Assembly (NCBI GenBank): GCA_013043945.1
Contig: JABEUW010000116.1
Location: forward strand, 1-11,325
Reading direction: 5' to 3'
DNA: 11,325 nucleotides
Source of the DNA: Vulcanimicrobiota bacterium
GTDB lineage: Bacteria > Vulcanimicrobiota > Vulcanimicrobiia > Vulcanimicrobiales > Vulcanimicrobiaceae
A model generated the notes under the pieces. That model saw only the letters and a list, made by a program, of their open reading frames with translations, made no database searches and had not been told where the DNA came from. Of the stretch, positions 1-5,815 are shown one piece after another. The first letter of the stretch is position 1, and each line of letters begins with the position of its first letter. The position numbers and the translations under genes are program-made.

Positions 1-147
1 CGCCACGATGGTGGGTGAGTGCAAGCGGGAGGGAATAGATTGCGCCGGGCGAGTCGATAGCGACTCAACGGCACCATGGAGGTTATAGCACGGGATAGAC
101 GCCCCCTTCAAGCATCAGGCGATAAAGCATCCAAACCGGAGAGGCCT
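1..147. other. Window edge with no supported gene
   Basis: No convincing coding region, tRNA or terminator is seen. The region lies downstream of the minus-strand RNase H-like gene. It holds a short perfect inverted repeat at 51-66 (GAGTCG, loop ATAG, CGACTC). No T-run follows on either strand, so an intrinsic terminator is not supported. A 15-codon ATG reading frame on the minus strand (130-83) is too short to call. Confidence 0.5.
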
Positions 148-564
148 TTAGGCAGCGATACGCGAGAGTTCGGCGCGAGCGAGCGCCGAGAGATCCTCGG
201 CGCCTCCGTTCGCGAGTTCGAGGCTCGGCATCGCCCGCAGGGCGCAGACGAGATGAATGTACGGTCGGTGGAGGATGGCAGGCAAGCTGCGATGCTCGCG
301 CATGTCCTCGAGCAACTCAGGATCGGGGACCACAACCGTGCCGAGATCGCGACCGAACCTGCGTAACGCCTGTATGAGCGCGTAGAGCGCGCTATAGGCA
401 GCGGCGCGTTCCACCCACTCTTCCGGCACGGCGATGGAGAATGGAACGCGCAGTAACTGAGCGCTCCGACCGCGCCGGATGCGAGCGATGAGGACTGCGC
501 TGCCCGTCGCTGCGGCCGCGTAGCCGTATTCGACGAGGACTCGGTGGAGCGACGTATTACGCAT
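148..564 (-). CDS. Small RNase H-fold-like protein, probably not catalytic; putative SOS gene
   Basis: A 138-aa soluble protein. I do not recognise a close family. Its order of elements resembles the reverse-transcriptase-like RNase H domain (RVT_3). These are a glycine-containing first strand (VEYGY 11-15, then TGSAVLIARI 20-29), a helix (AAAYSALYALIQAL 54-67), a strand plus acidic turn (VVVPDPELL 77-85), and a C-terminal helix near EDLSALARAEL (123-133). In RNase HI the metal is held by D10, E48, D70 and D134. In my by-eye alignment the first Asp is Glu12, the helix Glu is Ala, the third Asp may be kept as D81, and the last is shifted or lost (D124). Nuclease activity is therefore doubtful. 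The ATG at 564 is chosen because GGAGAGG (572-578) lies 7 nt upstream; an earlier ATG at 568 is out of frame and stops after two codons. The gene follows the GT4 gene by 43 nt, but a LexA-type palindrome in the gap suggests its own promoter. The coding call is fairly sure, the fold is tentative. Confidence 0.6.
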   Translation of the reverse strand: MRNTSLHRVLVEYGYAAAATGSAVLIARIRRGRSAQLLRVPFSIAVPEEWVERAAAYSALYALIQALRRFGRDLGTVVVPDPELLEDMREHRSLPAILHRPYIHLVCALRAMPSLELANGGAEDLSALARAELSRIAA

Positions 565-570
565 GCATGG

Positions 571-578
571 ACCTCTCC
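571..578 (-). promoter_or_regulatory. Strong Shine-Dalgarno of the RNase H-like gene
   Basis: On the minus strand GGAGAGGT sits 6-7 nt before the ATG at 564. It is the best-placed SD near the junction, and it decides the start between two closely spaced ATGs (568 and 564). Confidence 0.65.
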
Positions 579-586
579 GTCAACAT

Positions 587-608
587 ACATCGAACATACG
601 TTCGATGT
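587..608 (-). promoter_or_regulatory. LexA-type (Gram-positive SOS) box
   Basis: A perfect palindrome with 9-nt arms (ACATCGAAC at 587-595, GTTCGATGT at 600-608) around a 4-nt spacer. The core GAACATACGTTC (592-603) fits the GAAC-N4-GTTC operator known for LexA/DinR in Firmicutes and Actinobacteria. Read on the gene strand, CGAACGTATGTTCG differs from the published CGAACRNRYGTTYC form only at the last base. The core ends 27 nt before the ATG of the RNase H-like gene, and the outermost base overlaps the stop codon of the upstream GT4 gene. A -10-like TATGTT occurs inside the box (598-593) and again just after it (587-582), so bound repressor would cover the likely promoter. No T-run follows, which argues against a terminator. 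No second GAAC-N4-GTTC site was noticed in the window by eye. Confidence 0.65.
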
Positions 609-1741
609 CAAGCGGGGGTCGCGAGCCTCACGATCGCCTCTTGATAGAGCTCGATGCAGCGAACGGCGAGCGTGCGCGCATCGAAACGGCGCGCGACGAC
701 GAGCATCTCTTCGCGCGTGGCCTCTGCGGGTGAGGCGACCTCCATCGCGCGGGCAAAGCTGTGTGCGTCGGGGGCGAGCAGGCGGGCGCATCCCCCGAGC
801 ACGTCGCGATTTTGCGGAGAGTCGGCGGCGAGAACCGGTAATCCGGCGGCGAGCGCCTCAACTTGGACGAGCCCCTGCGTCTCGGTCAGGCTCGGAAAGA
901 GAAAGGCATCGGCGCTGGCATAGAAGTCGGGAAGCGATTCACGCGGGAGCGAACCGAGGAATCGCACGCGGTCGGTGAGCGCGCGCTCCCGAACGAGCGC
1001 TTCGAGCGCTTCCCGTTCGGGGCCGTCGCCGACGAAGGCCAGTCGAACGTTCGGCGAACCCACCCGGGCAAGCGCCTCAACTACGATATCGAGATTTTTC
1101 TCCAACGCCAGGCGACCGACCGCGAGGTAGAGCCGATCCGCCGAGCCGGCACCCATCCGTTCGCGAAGGTCTTCGCAGCGTCGACCGCGCGCAAAAAACT
1201 CCACGTCGATGCCGCTTGGAAGCACCTCGACGCGACCCTCTACTCCCAGGTCGCGGAGGCGGTGCTCCATCGCCACGGTCGGCACGATGACCGCAGCGAC
1301 GGCGTTGGCAAACCGGCGCGTTAACTCCGACGCGGCGTAGCGCGTCGCACGCGCTTCGAAAGGAACGTAATGAGCGTATGCTTCGAGTTGGGTATGATAG
1401 GTATAGATGGTGGGATGCCCGTAGCGGCGAGCGTAACGCAGGCCCATCCACCCGGTAACGAACGGCGAATGGAGATGTAGCACGTCGAGTTGCGCGACCC
1501 GATGTGCGATCTCGCTCCGTCGCAAGACCGGAACCGTGAGCCGGTAATCGCTCTGCGTCGGAAGCGGCAGCGACGGGATGCGAACGACGCCTGCATCGTA
1601 GCGAGCTTCGGGGTGACGCGGGGTAAAGACCGTCACCTCGTGCCCCAACTCGGTCAGGCACGTGCGCAGGGTATCGACGGCGGTCACGACCCCGTTGACC
1701 ACCGGATGATAGACTTCGGTAAAGAGCCCGATCCTCAACAT
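608..1741 (-). CDS. GT4-family glycosyltransferase (glycolipid/mannosyl type)
   Basis: A 377-aa retaining glycosyltransferase of the GT-B fold. The N-terminal half starts MLRIGLFTEVYHPVVNGVV and continues GHEVTVFTP (33-41), the pattern of diacylglycerol glucosyltransferases and mannosyltransferases such as MgtA/PimB-like enzymes. The acceptor-side histidines YTYHTQLEAY (113-122) follow. The C-terminal Rossmann half has VLPSGID (173-179), the nucleotide-sugar site VGRLALEKNLD with R210 and K215, VGDGPER (237-243), and the EX7E motif with E287 and E295. Length and motifs are complete. Likely role: transfer of an NDP-sugar to a lipid or glycan at the inner face of the membrane. Donor and acceptor cannot be read from sequence. 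The ATG at 1741 gives the family-typical N-terminus and is the first start after an in-frame TAG at 1766-1768. No strong SD precedes it, but one stands about 60 nt upstream on a short leader ORF. Confidence 0.9.
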   Translation of the reverse strand: MLRIGLFTEVYHPVVNGVVTAVDTLRTCLTELGHEVTVFTPRHPEARYDAGVVRIPSLPLPTQSDYRLTVPVLRRSEIAHRVAQLDVLHLHSPFVTGWMGLRYARRYGHPTIYTYHTQLEAYAHYVPFEARATRYAASELTRRFANAVAAVIVPTVAMEHRLRDLGVEGRVEVLPSGIDVEFFARGRRCEDLRERMGAGSADRLYLAVGRLALEKNLDIVVEALARVGSPNVRLAFVGDGPEREALEALVRERALTDRVRFLGSLPRESLPDFYASADAFLFPSLTETQGLVQVEALAAGLPVLAADSPQNRDVLGGCARLLAPDAHSFARAMEVASPAEATREEMLVVARRFDARTLAVRCIELYQEAIVRLATPA

Positions 1742-1765
1742 CGCCGAACTCGGATTCCACTCGGC

Positions 1766-1795
1766 CTACCCCGGGCCTTTATGAGCCCGGCGCAA
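1766..1795 (-). other. Possible leader ORF (nine codons, TTG start) before the GT4 gene
   Basis: On the minus strand the strongest SD of the region, AAGGAGAT (1806-1799), is followed 3 nt later by TTG, eight further sense codons and TAG (1768-1766). The frame is the same as that of the GT4 gene, whose own ATG (1741) has no clear SD. The ORF spans the 1771-1790 hairpin. It could be a translated leader that controls access to the GT4 start. Alternatively the in-frame TAG might be a sequence error, but the GT4 homology begins exactly at the downstream ATG, so an extension is not needed. Confidence 0.3.
1771..1790. repeat. GC hairpin in the GT4 leader
   Basis: A perfect 6-bp inverted repeat, CCGGGC (1771-1776) and GCCCGG (1785-1790), with an 8-nt loop. 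No T-run follows on either strand. It lies inside the short leader ORF and could influence ribosome movement toward the GT4 start codon. Confidence 0.35.
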
Positions 1796-1848
1796 GGTAT
1801 CTCCTTCAGGAACCCGACTTTTAGCATAGGAGCCTCTCGGAGCGGGCA

Positions 1849-1857
1849 TGCTATAGT
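1849..1857 (+). promoter_or_regulatory. Possible extended -10 promoter for the 3D-protein operon
   Basis: TGCTATAGT matches an extended -10 (TGnTATAAT) at all but one base. No -35 hexamer is evident at 16-18 bp, which an extended -10 can tolerate. Transcription from here would give a leader of roughly 255 nt before the ATG at 2119. On the other strand TATGCT (1828-1823) is a weaker -10-like hexamer pointing toward the GT4 gene. The two hexamers are embedded in the TAGCAT/ATGCTA inverted repeat. Confidence 0.3.
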
Positions 1858-1972
1858 CCGCCCGGTCGACGGCCACTTTGCCCGACCCGGCCGCCCCGCG
1901 GCCCATCCGAGCGGAACCCACTGCCTTCCAGCATCGACATCTTGCAGTGATCCGCCCCGATCATTGGCGTTT

Positions 1973-1993
1973 CCCCTCCATGGTCTCGAGGGG
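1973..1993. repeat. Inverted repeat in the 3D-protein leader
   Basis: CCCCTC (1973-1978) and GAGGGG (1988-1993) form a perfect 6-bp stem with a 9-nt loop. It would be part of the 5' leader if transcription starts near 1864. No T-run follows, so it is more likely a leader structure than a terminator. Confidence 0.3.
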
Positions 1994-2118
1994 TCCGTCA
2001 ACCACCACTCCATAAACGACCGGCGCCCTTGCTCGCCACCGCCGCACCATCCGTGTGCGACACCGTGCCTGCAAGACGCCAGCACGCGAAAGGAACGCGG
2101 TTGATAGGACGTAGGCCC

Positions 2119-3138
2119 ATGCGCCGACTCCACCTGGTTTTCGTAGGCTTGCTTGGAGCATGCTTTGCCCTGGGGGCATCCTTCATCGCGCCGACCACGG
2201 TCGTGCGCGCGGCGGAGCCCACCAAGTATGCCGTCGTCTTTCAGGACGGCTCGCGCACCACTCCATACGAAAGTACGGCGGTGAGCGTCGGGCAATTTCT
2301 CGCCGAGCGCGGCATTCACGTCGCACCCGGGGACGAAGTCGTGCCCGCTCTCGCAGCCCCATTAAGCAACGGCGCGACCATCATCTATCGACGCGCGATC
2401 CAAGTGACGTTTCTCAACGGCGCCTCGGTCGAGACGGTCGCAACGACGGCCGACGACGTCGGATCGTTCTTGTCGATGCAACGCGTGAAAATAGGAAAAT
2501 TCGATAAAGTATTTCCCTCACTCGGCACCGCACTCCACAACGGATCTCGCGTTCGGCTCTTTCATATTATTGCATGGGATCGCAAAGTTCTGCTGCCCGT
2601 ACGCGCCGGCACGATCCATCGCCTCGACACGCACATGCGCGTCGGCGCGCGCAAGCTCGTCGCTCTCGGTTCGGCCGGCGAGCGACGCGTCGACTATCGT
2701 TACTTTAAATTCCCGAATGGCATCGTGCGGCGCGTAACGCTCGCGTCGACGACCCTCCGCCAAGCGCATCCACGCATCGTTCTCGACGGCGTCGGAGATA
2801 TCGGCGCGTTCTCGAATTTTACCACTCGTAGCATCGGCAACATGCAGTTGCGCGCGGTGCACGCCATCAGCATGGTCGCCACGGCATATACGCCGTGGTG
2901 CGCGGGCTGCAGCGGTATCACTGCAACCGGCGAACGCGCCGGGCACGGCATCGTCGCCGTGGATCCGCGCGTCATTCCGCTCGGAACGAAGCTCTATATC
3001 CCGGGATACGGCTATGCCGTTGCCGGCGATACGGGCGGAGCGATCGTCGGCCATCGCATCGACCTCGGCTTCGATTCCCAACGCGCGGCGATGGAGTTTG
3101 GGCGCCGGAAGATCGTCGTCTTCGCCATCAAAGGGTGA
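2119..3138 (+). CDS. Secreted DUF348/G5/3D-domain cell-wall protein (YabE/Rpf-like)
   Basis: A 339-aa exported protein. Residues 1-32 are a signal peptide (MRRLH, hydrophobic LVFVGLLGACFALGA, then VVRAAEP). Two DUF348 repeats follow (about 37-92 and 93-150), each with a short strand, an F/N-DG turn, and a VGQFL or VGSFL helix. A G5-like domain follows (about 150-225; LVALGSAGERRVDYRYF). The C-terminal 3D domain (251-337) has its three named aspartates: D282 in AVDPRVIPLGT, D304 in GDTGG and D315 in RIDLGF. 3D domains share the double-psi beta-barrel of MltA lytic transglycosylases, and the same architecture occurs in B. subtilis YabE and in stationary-phase survival proteins, so a peptidoglycan-cleaving role outside the membrane is expected. 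CAGC (261-264) might form a disulfide. The ATG at 2119 is preferred over one at 2029 because it begins the signal peptide and has AGGA about 10 nt upstream. rsmA follows with a 4-nt overlap. Confidence 0.88.
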   Translation: MRRLHLVFVGLLGACFALGASFIAPTTVVRAAEPTKYAVVFQDGSRTTPYESTAVSVGQFLAERGIHVAPGDEVVPALAAPLSNGATIIYRRAIQVTFLNGASVETVATTADDVGSFLSMQRVKIGKFDKVFPSLGTALHNGSRVRLFHIIAWDRKVLLPVRAGTIHRLDTHMRVGARKLVALGSAGERRVDYRYFKFPNGIVRRVTLASTTLRQAHPRIVLDGVGDIGAFSNFTTRSIGNMQLRAVHAISMVATAYTPWCAGCSGITATGERAGHGIVAVDPRVIPLGTKLYIPGYGYAVAGDTGGAIVGHRIDLGFDSQRAAMEFGRRKIVVFAIKG

Positions 3139-3959
3139 GCGCGCGCGGTCAACTGAACGCTGCGGGGTTACACCCGAAAAAGCGTTTCGGGCAAAATTTT
3201 CTGCTCGACGATTCGCTCTGCGTTAAAATTGCAGATCTCGCGCTCGCCGATTCACCGGAGTACGTCGTAGAGGTCGGTCCCGGCACGGGAGCGCTCACCG
3301 CTGCGCTCGTACGTGAAGGTCGTGGCGTTCGCGCGTTGGAGATCGATCGCGATTTGGTCGCTCTCTTGCGAGAGCGGAGCGATCTTTCTTCGGTCGATAT
3401 CCTCGAAGCCGACGCGCTCACCTATGCGTGGCCCGAGAGCAGCTTCGAACGCTGGCACGTTGCCGGCAATCTCCCGTATAACATTGCAACGCCGCTATTG
3501 GTCACCCTCGCGCAGCTGGAACGCGGACCGCAACGGATCGTCGCGATGATTCAAAAGGATGTCGCCGACCGATTGCTTGCCGCTCCGGGGAGCGCTGCAT
3601 ACGGCAGCCTCACCGTTGCCATTAGCAACACTATGGAGATACGGCGCGCATTCACCCTTGGGCCCGGCGCGTTCTATCCGCGGCCGAAAGTCGATTCGAC
3701 GGTCATCGTTCTGAACCGTCGCGCGCGGCCATTGGTCGAGCCGATCGACTCGCCGCTCTTCGAGAAGGTCGTGCGCGGATCGTTCGCGTATCGCCGGAAG
3801 ACCTTAGCAAACTCACTCTCGCGTTCGCTCTCCGTCGAGCGGGCCGAGATACTTATCGCCATGCAGGCGGCTGGAATCGACGAAGATGAACGCGGAGAAC
3901 GGCTCGACATCGATAGTTTCGCCCGGTTGGCCGACGCATTGGCGCGAAGGGGCGTTTAA
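3135..3959 (+). CDS. rsmA: 16S rRNA (adenine1518-N6/adenine1519-N6)-dimethyltransferase
   Basis: A 274-aa RsmA/KsgA. It uses S-adenosylmethionine to dimethylate two adjacent adenines in the 3' hairpin of 16S rRNA, a late checkpoint of 30S assembly. Motifs in order are HPKKRFGQNFLLD (13-25), motif I VEVGPGTG (45-52), ALEIDRD (67-73) with the acidic residue binding the ribose of SAM, motif IV NLPYNIATP (112-120), MIQKDVADRL (138-147) and FYPRPKVDS (180-188). Family length is normal. The chosen start is the GTG at 3135, which overlaps the TGA of the 3D gene as GTGA, an arrangement typical of translational coupling. Longer in-frame extensions upstream translate the wrong frame of the 3D gene. The 3D-rsmA order recalls yabE-rnmV-ksgA of Bacillus, here without rnmV. 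Confidence 0.95.
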   Translation: MSARGQLNAAGLHPKKRFGQNFLLDDSLCVKIADLALADSPEYVVEVGPGTGALTAALVREGRGVRALEIDRDLVALLRERSDLSSVDILEADALTYAWPESSFERWHVAGNLPYNIATPLLVTLAQLERGPQRIVAMIQKDVADRLLAAPGSAAYGSLTVAISNTMEIRRAFTLGPGAFYPRPKVDSTVIVLNRRARPLVEPIDSPLFEKVVRGSFAYRRKTLANSLSRSLSVERAEILIAMQAAGIDEDERGERLDIDSFARLADALARRGV

Positions 3960-4665
3960 AGGCTCCTCCGTCGCGCTGCTCGTCTTTGGGCTTATCGGTT
4001 TGGCGGTCGCCTGTGCGGTTCTCTCGCTGATCGCGTATATCGCGCTCGACCCGTCGATCCTCGCGATCCTCGCCCATTCGCCGAAAAATCTTCCCGTCAC
4101 CGCGGTGCTCGTCGTGCAACTCGCGTTCGAACTTCCGCCGATCTTCGTACTCCTGGCGATGCTTCCGCGCGTCGCACTCTATTCGTGGGAAGAGCTCGGA
4201 TTACGCCCTCCCACCGCACGTGCGTTGCTCTACGCGCTCGTTGGCGTCACGGGTGCAATCCTCGTCGGCGACGGCGGCTCCGCTCTCGTCGAGCATCTCT
4301 CTCACCATCCCCATCACATGCAAGACGTTGCCAAGATGTTTGAAAGCATCCGGCACACGCCGGCACTCATCGCCTTCGTCTTGTACGGCGTCGTCGTGGC
4401 ACCGATCGCCGAAGAGCTGATTTTTCGCGGATTTCTCTTCAACCTCGGCCTGCGATACGGAAACTTCTGGGTCGCTGCGATCGTCAGTTCGCTCCTGTTC
4501 GGGGCGGCTCACGGCGATCTCGAGCTCTTCTTACCGCTGACGCTCGTCGGCTTCGTTCTCGCGACCGTGTATTATCGCTCGAAAAATCTCATCGCCTCGA
4601 TGTTAACGCACGCCTCGTTCAACGCGATCGCTTTTTCCGCACTCTCTTTGCTTAGGACGCACTGA
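3886..4665 (+). CDS. CPBP-family intramembrane metalloprotease
   Basis: A 259-aa membrane protein with about seven hydrophobic segments (roughly 29-53, 70-95, 112-128, 160-175, 193-207, 213-229 and 236-256). It carries the three CPBP (CAAX protease and bacteriocin-processing, Rce1-like) motifs: EELIFRG (176-182; E176, E177, R181), FGAAHG (205-210; H209) and HASFN (242-246; H242). These residues form the glutamate/histidine catalytic centre in the membrane in this family. The substrate is unknown; bacterial members are linked to bacteriocin self-immunity or processing of membrane proteins. The ATG at 3886 lies inside rsmA, giving a 74-nt overlap. No other ATG, GTG or TTG in frame comes before the first hydrophobic segment, so this start is retained although no strong SD is visible. 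The 3' end overlaps the convergent GT9 gene by 14 bp. Confidence 0.9.
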   Translation: MNAENGSTSIVSPGWPTHWREGAFKGSSVALLVFGLIGLAVACAVLSLIAYIALDPSILAILAHSPKNLPVTAVLVVQLAFELPPIFVLLAMLPRVALYSWEELGLRPPTARALLYALVGVTGAILVGDGGSALVEHLSHHPHHMQDVAKMFESIRHTPALIAFVLYGVVVAPIAEELIFRGFLFNLGLRYGNFWVAAIVSSLLFGAAHGDLELFLPLTLVGFVLATVYYRSKNLIASMLTHASFNAIAFSALSLLRTH

Positions 4666-5815
4666 TCGCGCCGAGGCGCGCGAGTGCGTCGAGAACCTCC
4701 TCCGGGGCGATCCGCTCCGTACCGAGGTGCTCGATGCGATGCGCGAGACTCGGGGGTAACGTCGTCGAGCCTGGGCGCCGGTGAAAGCCGCGCGCGATGG
4801 GGCGCGCACCGACGAGGTGGAGCGCGAGCGGATTCGGTTCGTCGTACCACGTCGGATAATGAGCGAACCACAGGCCGACCATCGGAATCCCGCCCCGTGC
4901 AGCTACTGCGTGAAGCGGCCCCGCCGGCACACCGACGAAGGCGTGGCTGCGCGCCATCAGTGCGAGCAAAATCTCGGCGAAGGGAGCCTCGAGTTCCGCG
5001 GCGATCGCGCGAAACGTCAGCGTTCCTCCGCTCTCCATCCACCCATCGCCGGAATCCCCGGCTTCGCCGAAAACCACAACGCGCAGACGCGGATCGCGCG
5101 CGCGAAGGAGCTCGACGAATCGCCGGGCATCTTCAGCGGGCCACGCTTTCCCGGGCTCCGTATGCCCGCTCGTTGCAAGGAGCAAGACGCGCTCGTTCGG
5201 AGCCACATATCGGCCGAGTACCTCGTCGAAACGCCGTTGCAGATCGGGCGATGCGACGAAGCTCGGCGACTGCGGAAGCGGCTGCCCAAGATCGAACGCT
5301 GCGAGGCGAGCCTCCTTTACGAGGAAGCGCGCCAACGCTCGTGCTTTCGTATGGTACGGAAACGCGAGCATTCCCTCCGGCTCCGGATAATCCGTATAGA
5401 GCAGCGCCGTCGGCGCGAACGCCGCGAACGCCGCCGGTAACGTGCCGGGCAATGCGACCGTTTCTCGTTTGCCGTGCAAGCACTTCCAATTCAGCCCGAG
5501 GTGCCGGGCTCCCAACTCCGTGCCGTCCCCGATCGCGCGAATTCCCGACGGCAGCGCAGCGACCGGGGACGCGCCGGTAAAGAGCGCGCTGAAATCATCG
5601 CCGATGCGAAAAATTGCATACGCGTTCTCCGGCGATAATAATCGTGCGATCGCGCCGAAGTGCACCCAATCGCCGAATCCGTGCGGCCAATAGATCGCAA
5701 TGCGCTCGCCGGTTAGACGAGCGAAGTCACCGTTTCGCTCGTCAAACGCGGGGAGCGTCGTGCGCGGTAGATCGGCAGCGATCGATGGGTGGCGTGGAAA
5801 GAGATTAGCGAGCAT
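4652..5815 (-). CDS. GT9-like glycosyltransferase (heptosyltransferase-related)
   Basis: A 387-aa GT-B protein resembling ADP-heptose:LPS heptosyltransferases. The N-terminal half has IYWPHGFGDWVHFGAIARLL (41-60), matching the family glycine-aspartate turn (usually slGD). The C-terminal half has KAWPAEDARRFVELL (223-237), VVVFGEAGD (246-254) and VGVPAGPLHAVAARGGIP (294-311), the counterpart of the usual GxDsGpxHlAaAlgxP. The usual aspartate there is replaced by proline (P297), which may alter donor binding. GT9 enzymes normally add heptose to LPS core, but diverged members use other sugars, so the donor is uncertain. The ATG at 5815 is chosen because upstream in-frame residues are arginine-rich and antisense-like within the preceding GT4 gene, while GGAG lies about 12 nt before it. 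It overlaps the GT4 gene by 11 bp and is the last gene of the operon. Confidence 0.85.
   Translation of the reverse strand: MLANLFPRHPSIAADLPRTTLPAFDERNGDFARLTGERIAIYWPHGFGDWVHFGAIARLLSPENAYAIFRIGDDFSALFTGASPVAALPSGIRAIGDGTELGARHLGLNWKCLHGKRETVALPGTLPAAFAAFAPTALLYTDYPEPEGMLAFPYHTKARALARFLVKEARLAAFDLGQPLPQSPSFVASPDLQRRFDEVLGRYVAPNERVLLLATSGHTEPGKAWPAEDARRFVELLRARDPRLRVVVFGEAGDSGDGWMESGGTLTFRAIAAELEAPFAEILLALMARSHAFVGVPAGPLHAVAARGGIPMVGLWFAHYPTWYDEPNPLALHLVGARPIARGFHRRPGSTTLPPSLAHRIEHLGTERIAPEEVLDALARLGAISAS

Larger units (their letters stand above)
1742..2118. other. Divergent intergenic region, 377 bp
   Basis: Lies between the minus-strand GT4 gene and the plus-strand 3D-domain gene, so it must carry promoters for both. 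It holds a possible extended -10 on the plus strand (1849-1857), a spaced inverted repeat TAGCAT/ATGCTA (1822-1827 with 1848-1853), GC hairpins at 1771-1790 and 1973-1993, and a leader ORF on the minus strand (1795-1766). Reading frames that cross it show no protein-like features. I looked for a ydaO-type (c-di-AMP) riboswitch, common ahead of wall hydrolase genes, and did not see its conserved blocks. Confidence 0.6.

Noticed and set aside
51..66. Perfect 6-bp hairpin as a terminator of the left minus-strand block
   Set aside because: The stem is short, no T-run follows on either strand, and it lies about 80 nt after the last stop codon.
83..130. 15-codon ATG frame on the minus strand just after the RNase H-like gene
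   Set aside because: Too short, no good SD, and nothing to compare it with; expected by chance.
587..608. The palindrome as an intrinsic terminator of the GT4 gene
   Set aside because: It overlaps the stop codon, has a 4-nt spacer with mixed AT/GC arms and no following T-run; it fits an operator far better.
1742..2118. ydaO (c-di-AMP) riboswitch before the wall hydrolase gene
   Set aside because: The conserved sequence blocks of that class were not found by eye on the plus strand.
1735..2319. Minus-strand 194-codon frame across the divergent intergenic region
   Set aside because: It runs opposite the signal peptide of the 3D protein and into the GT4 start, with no domain-like pattern.
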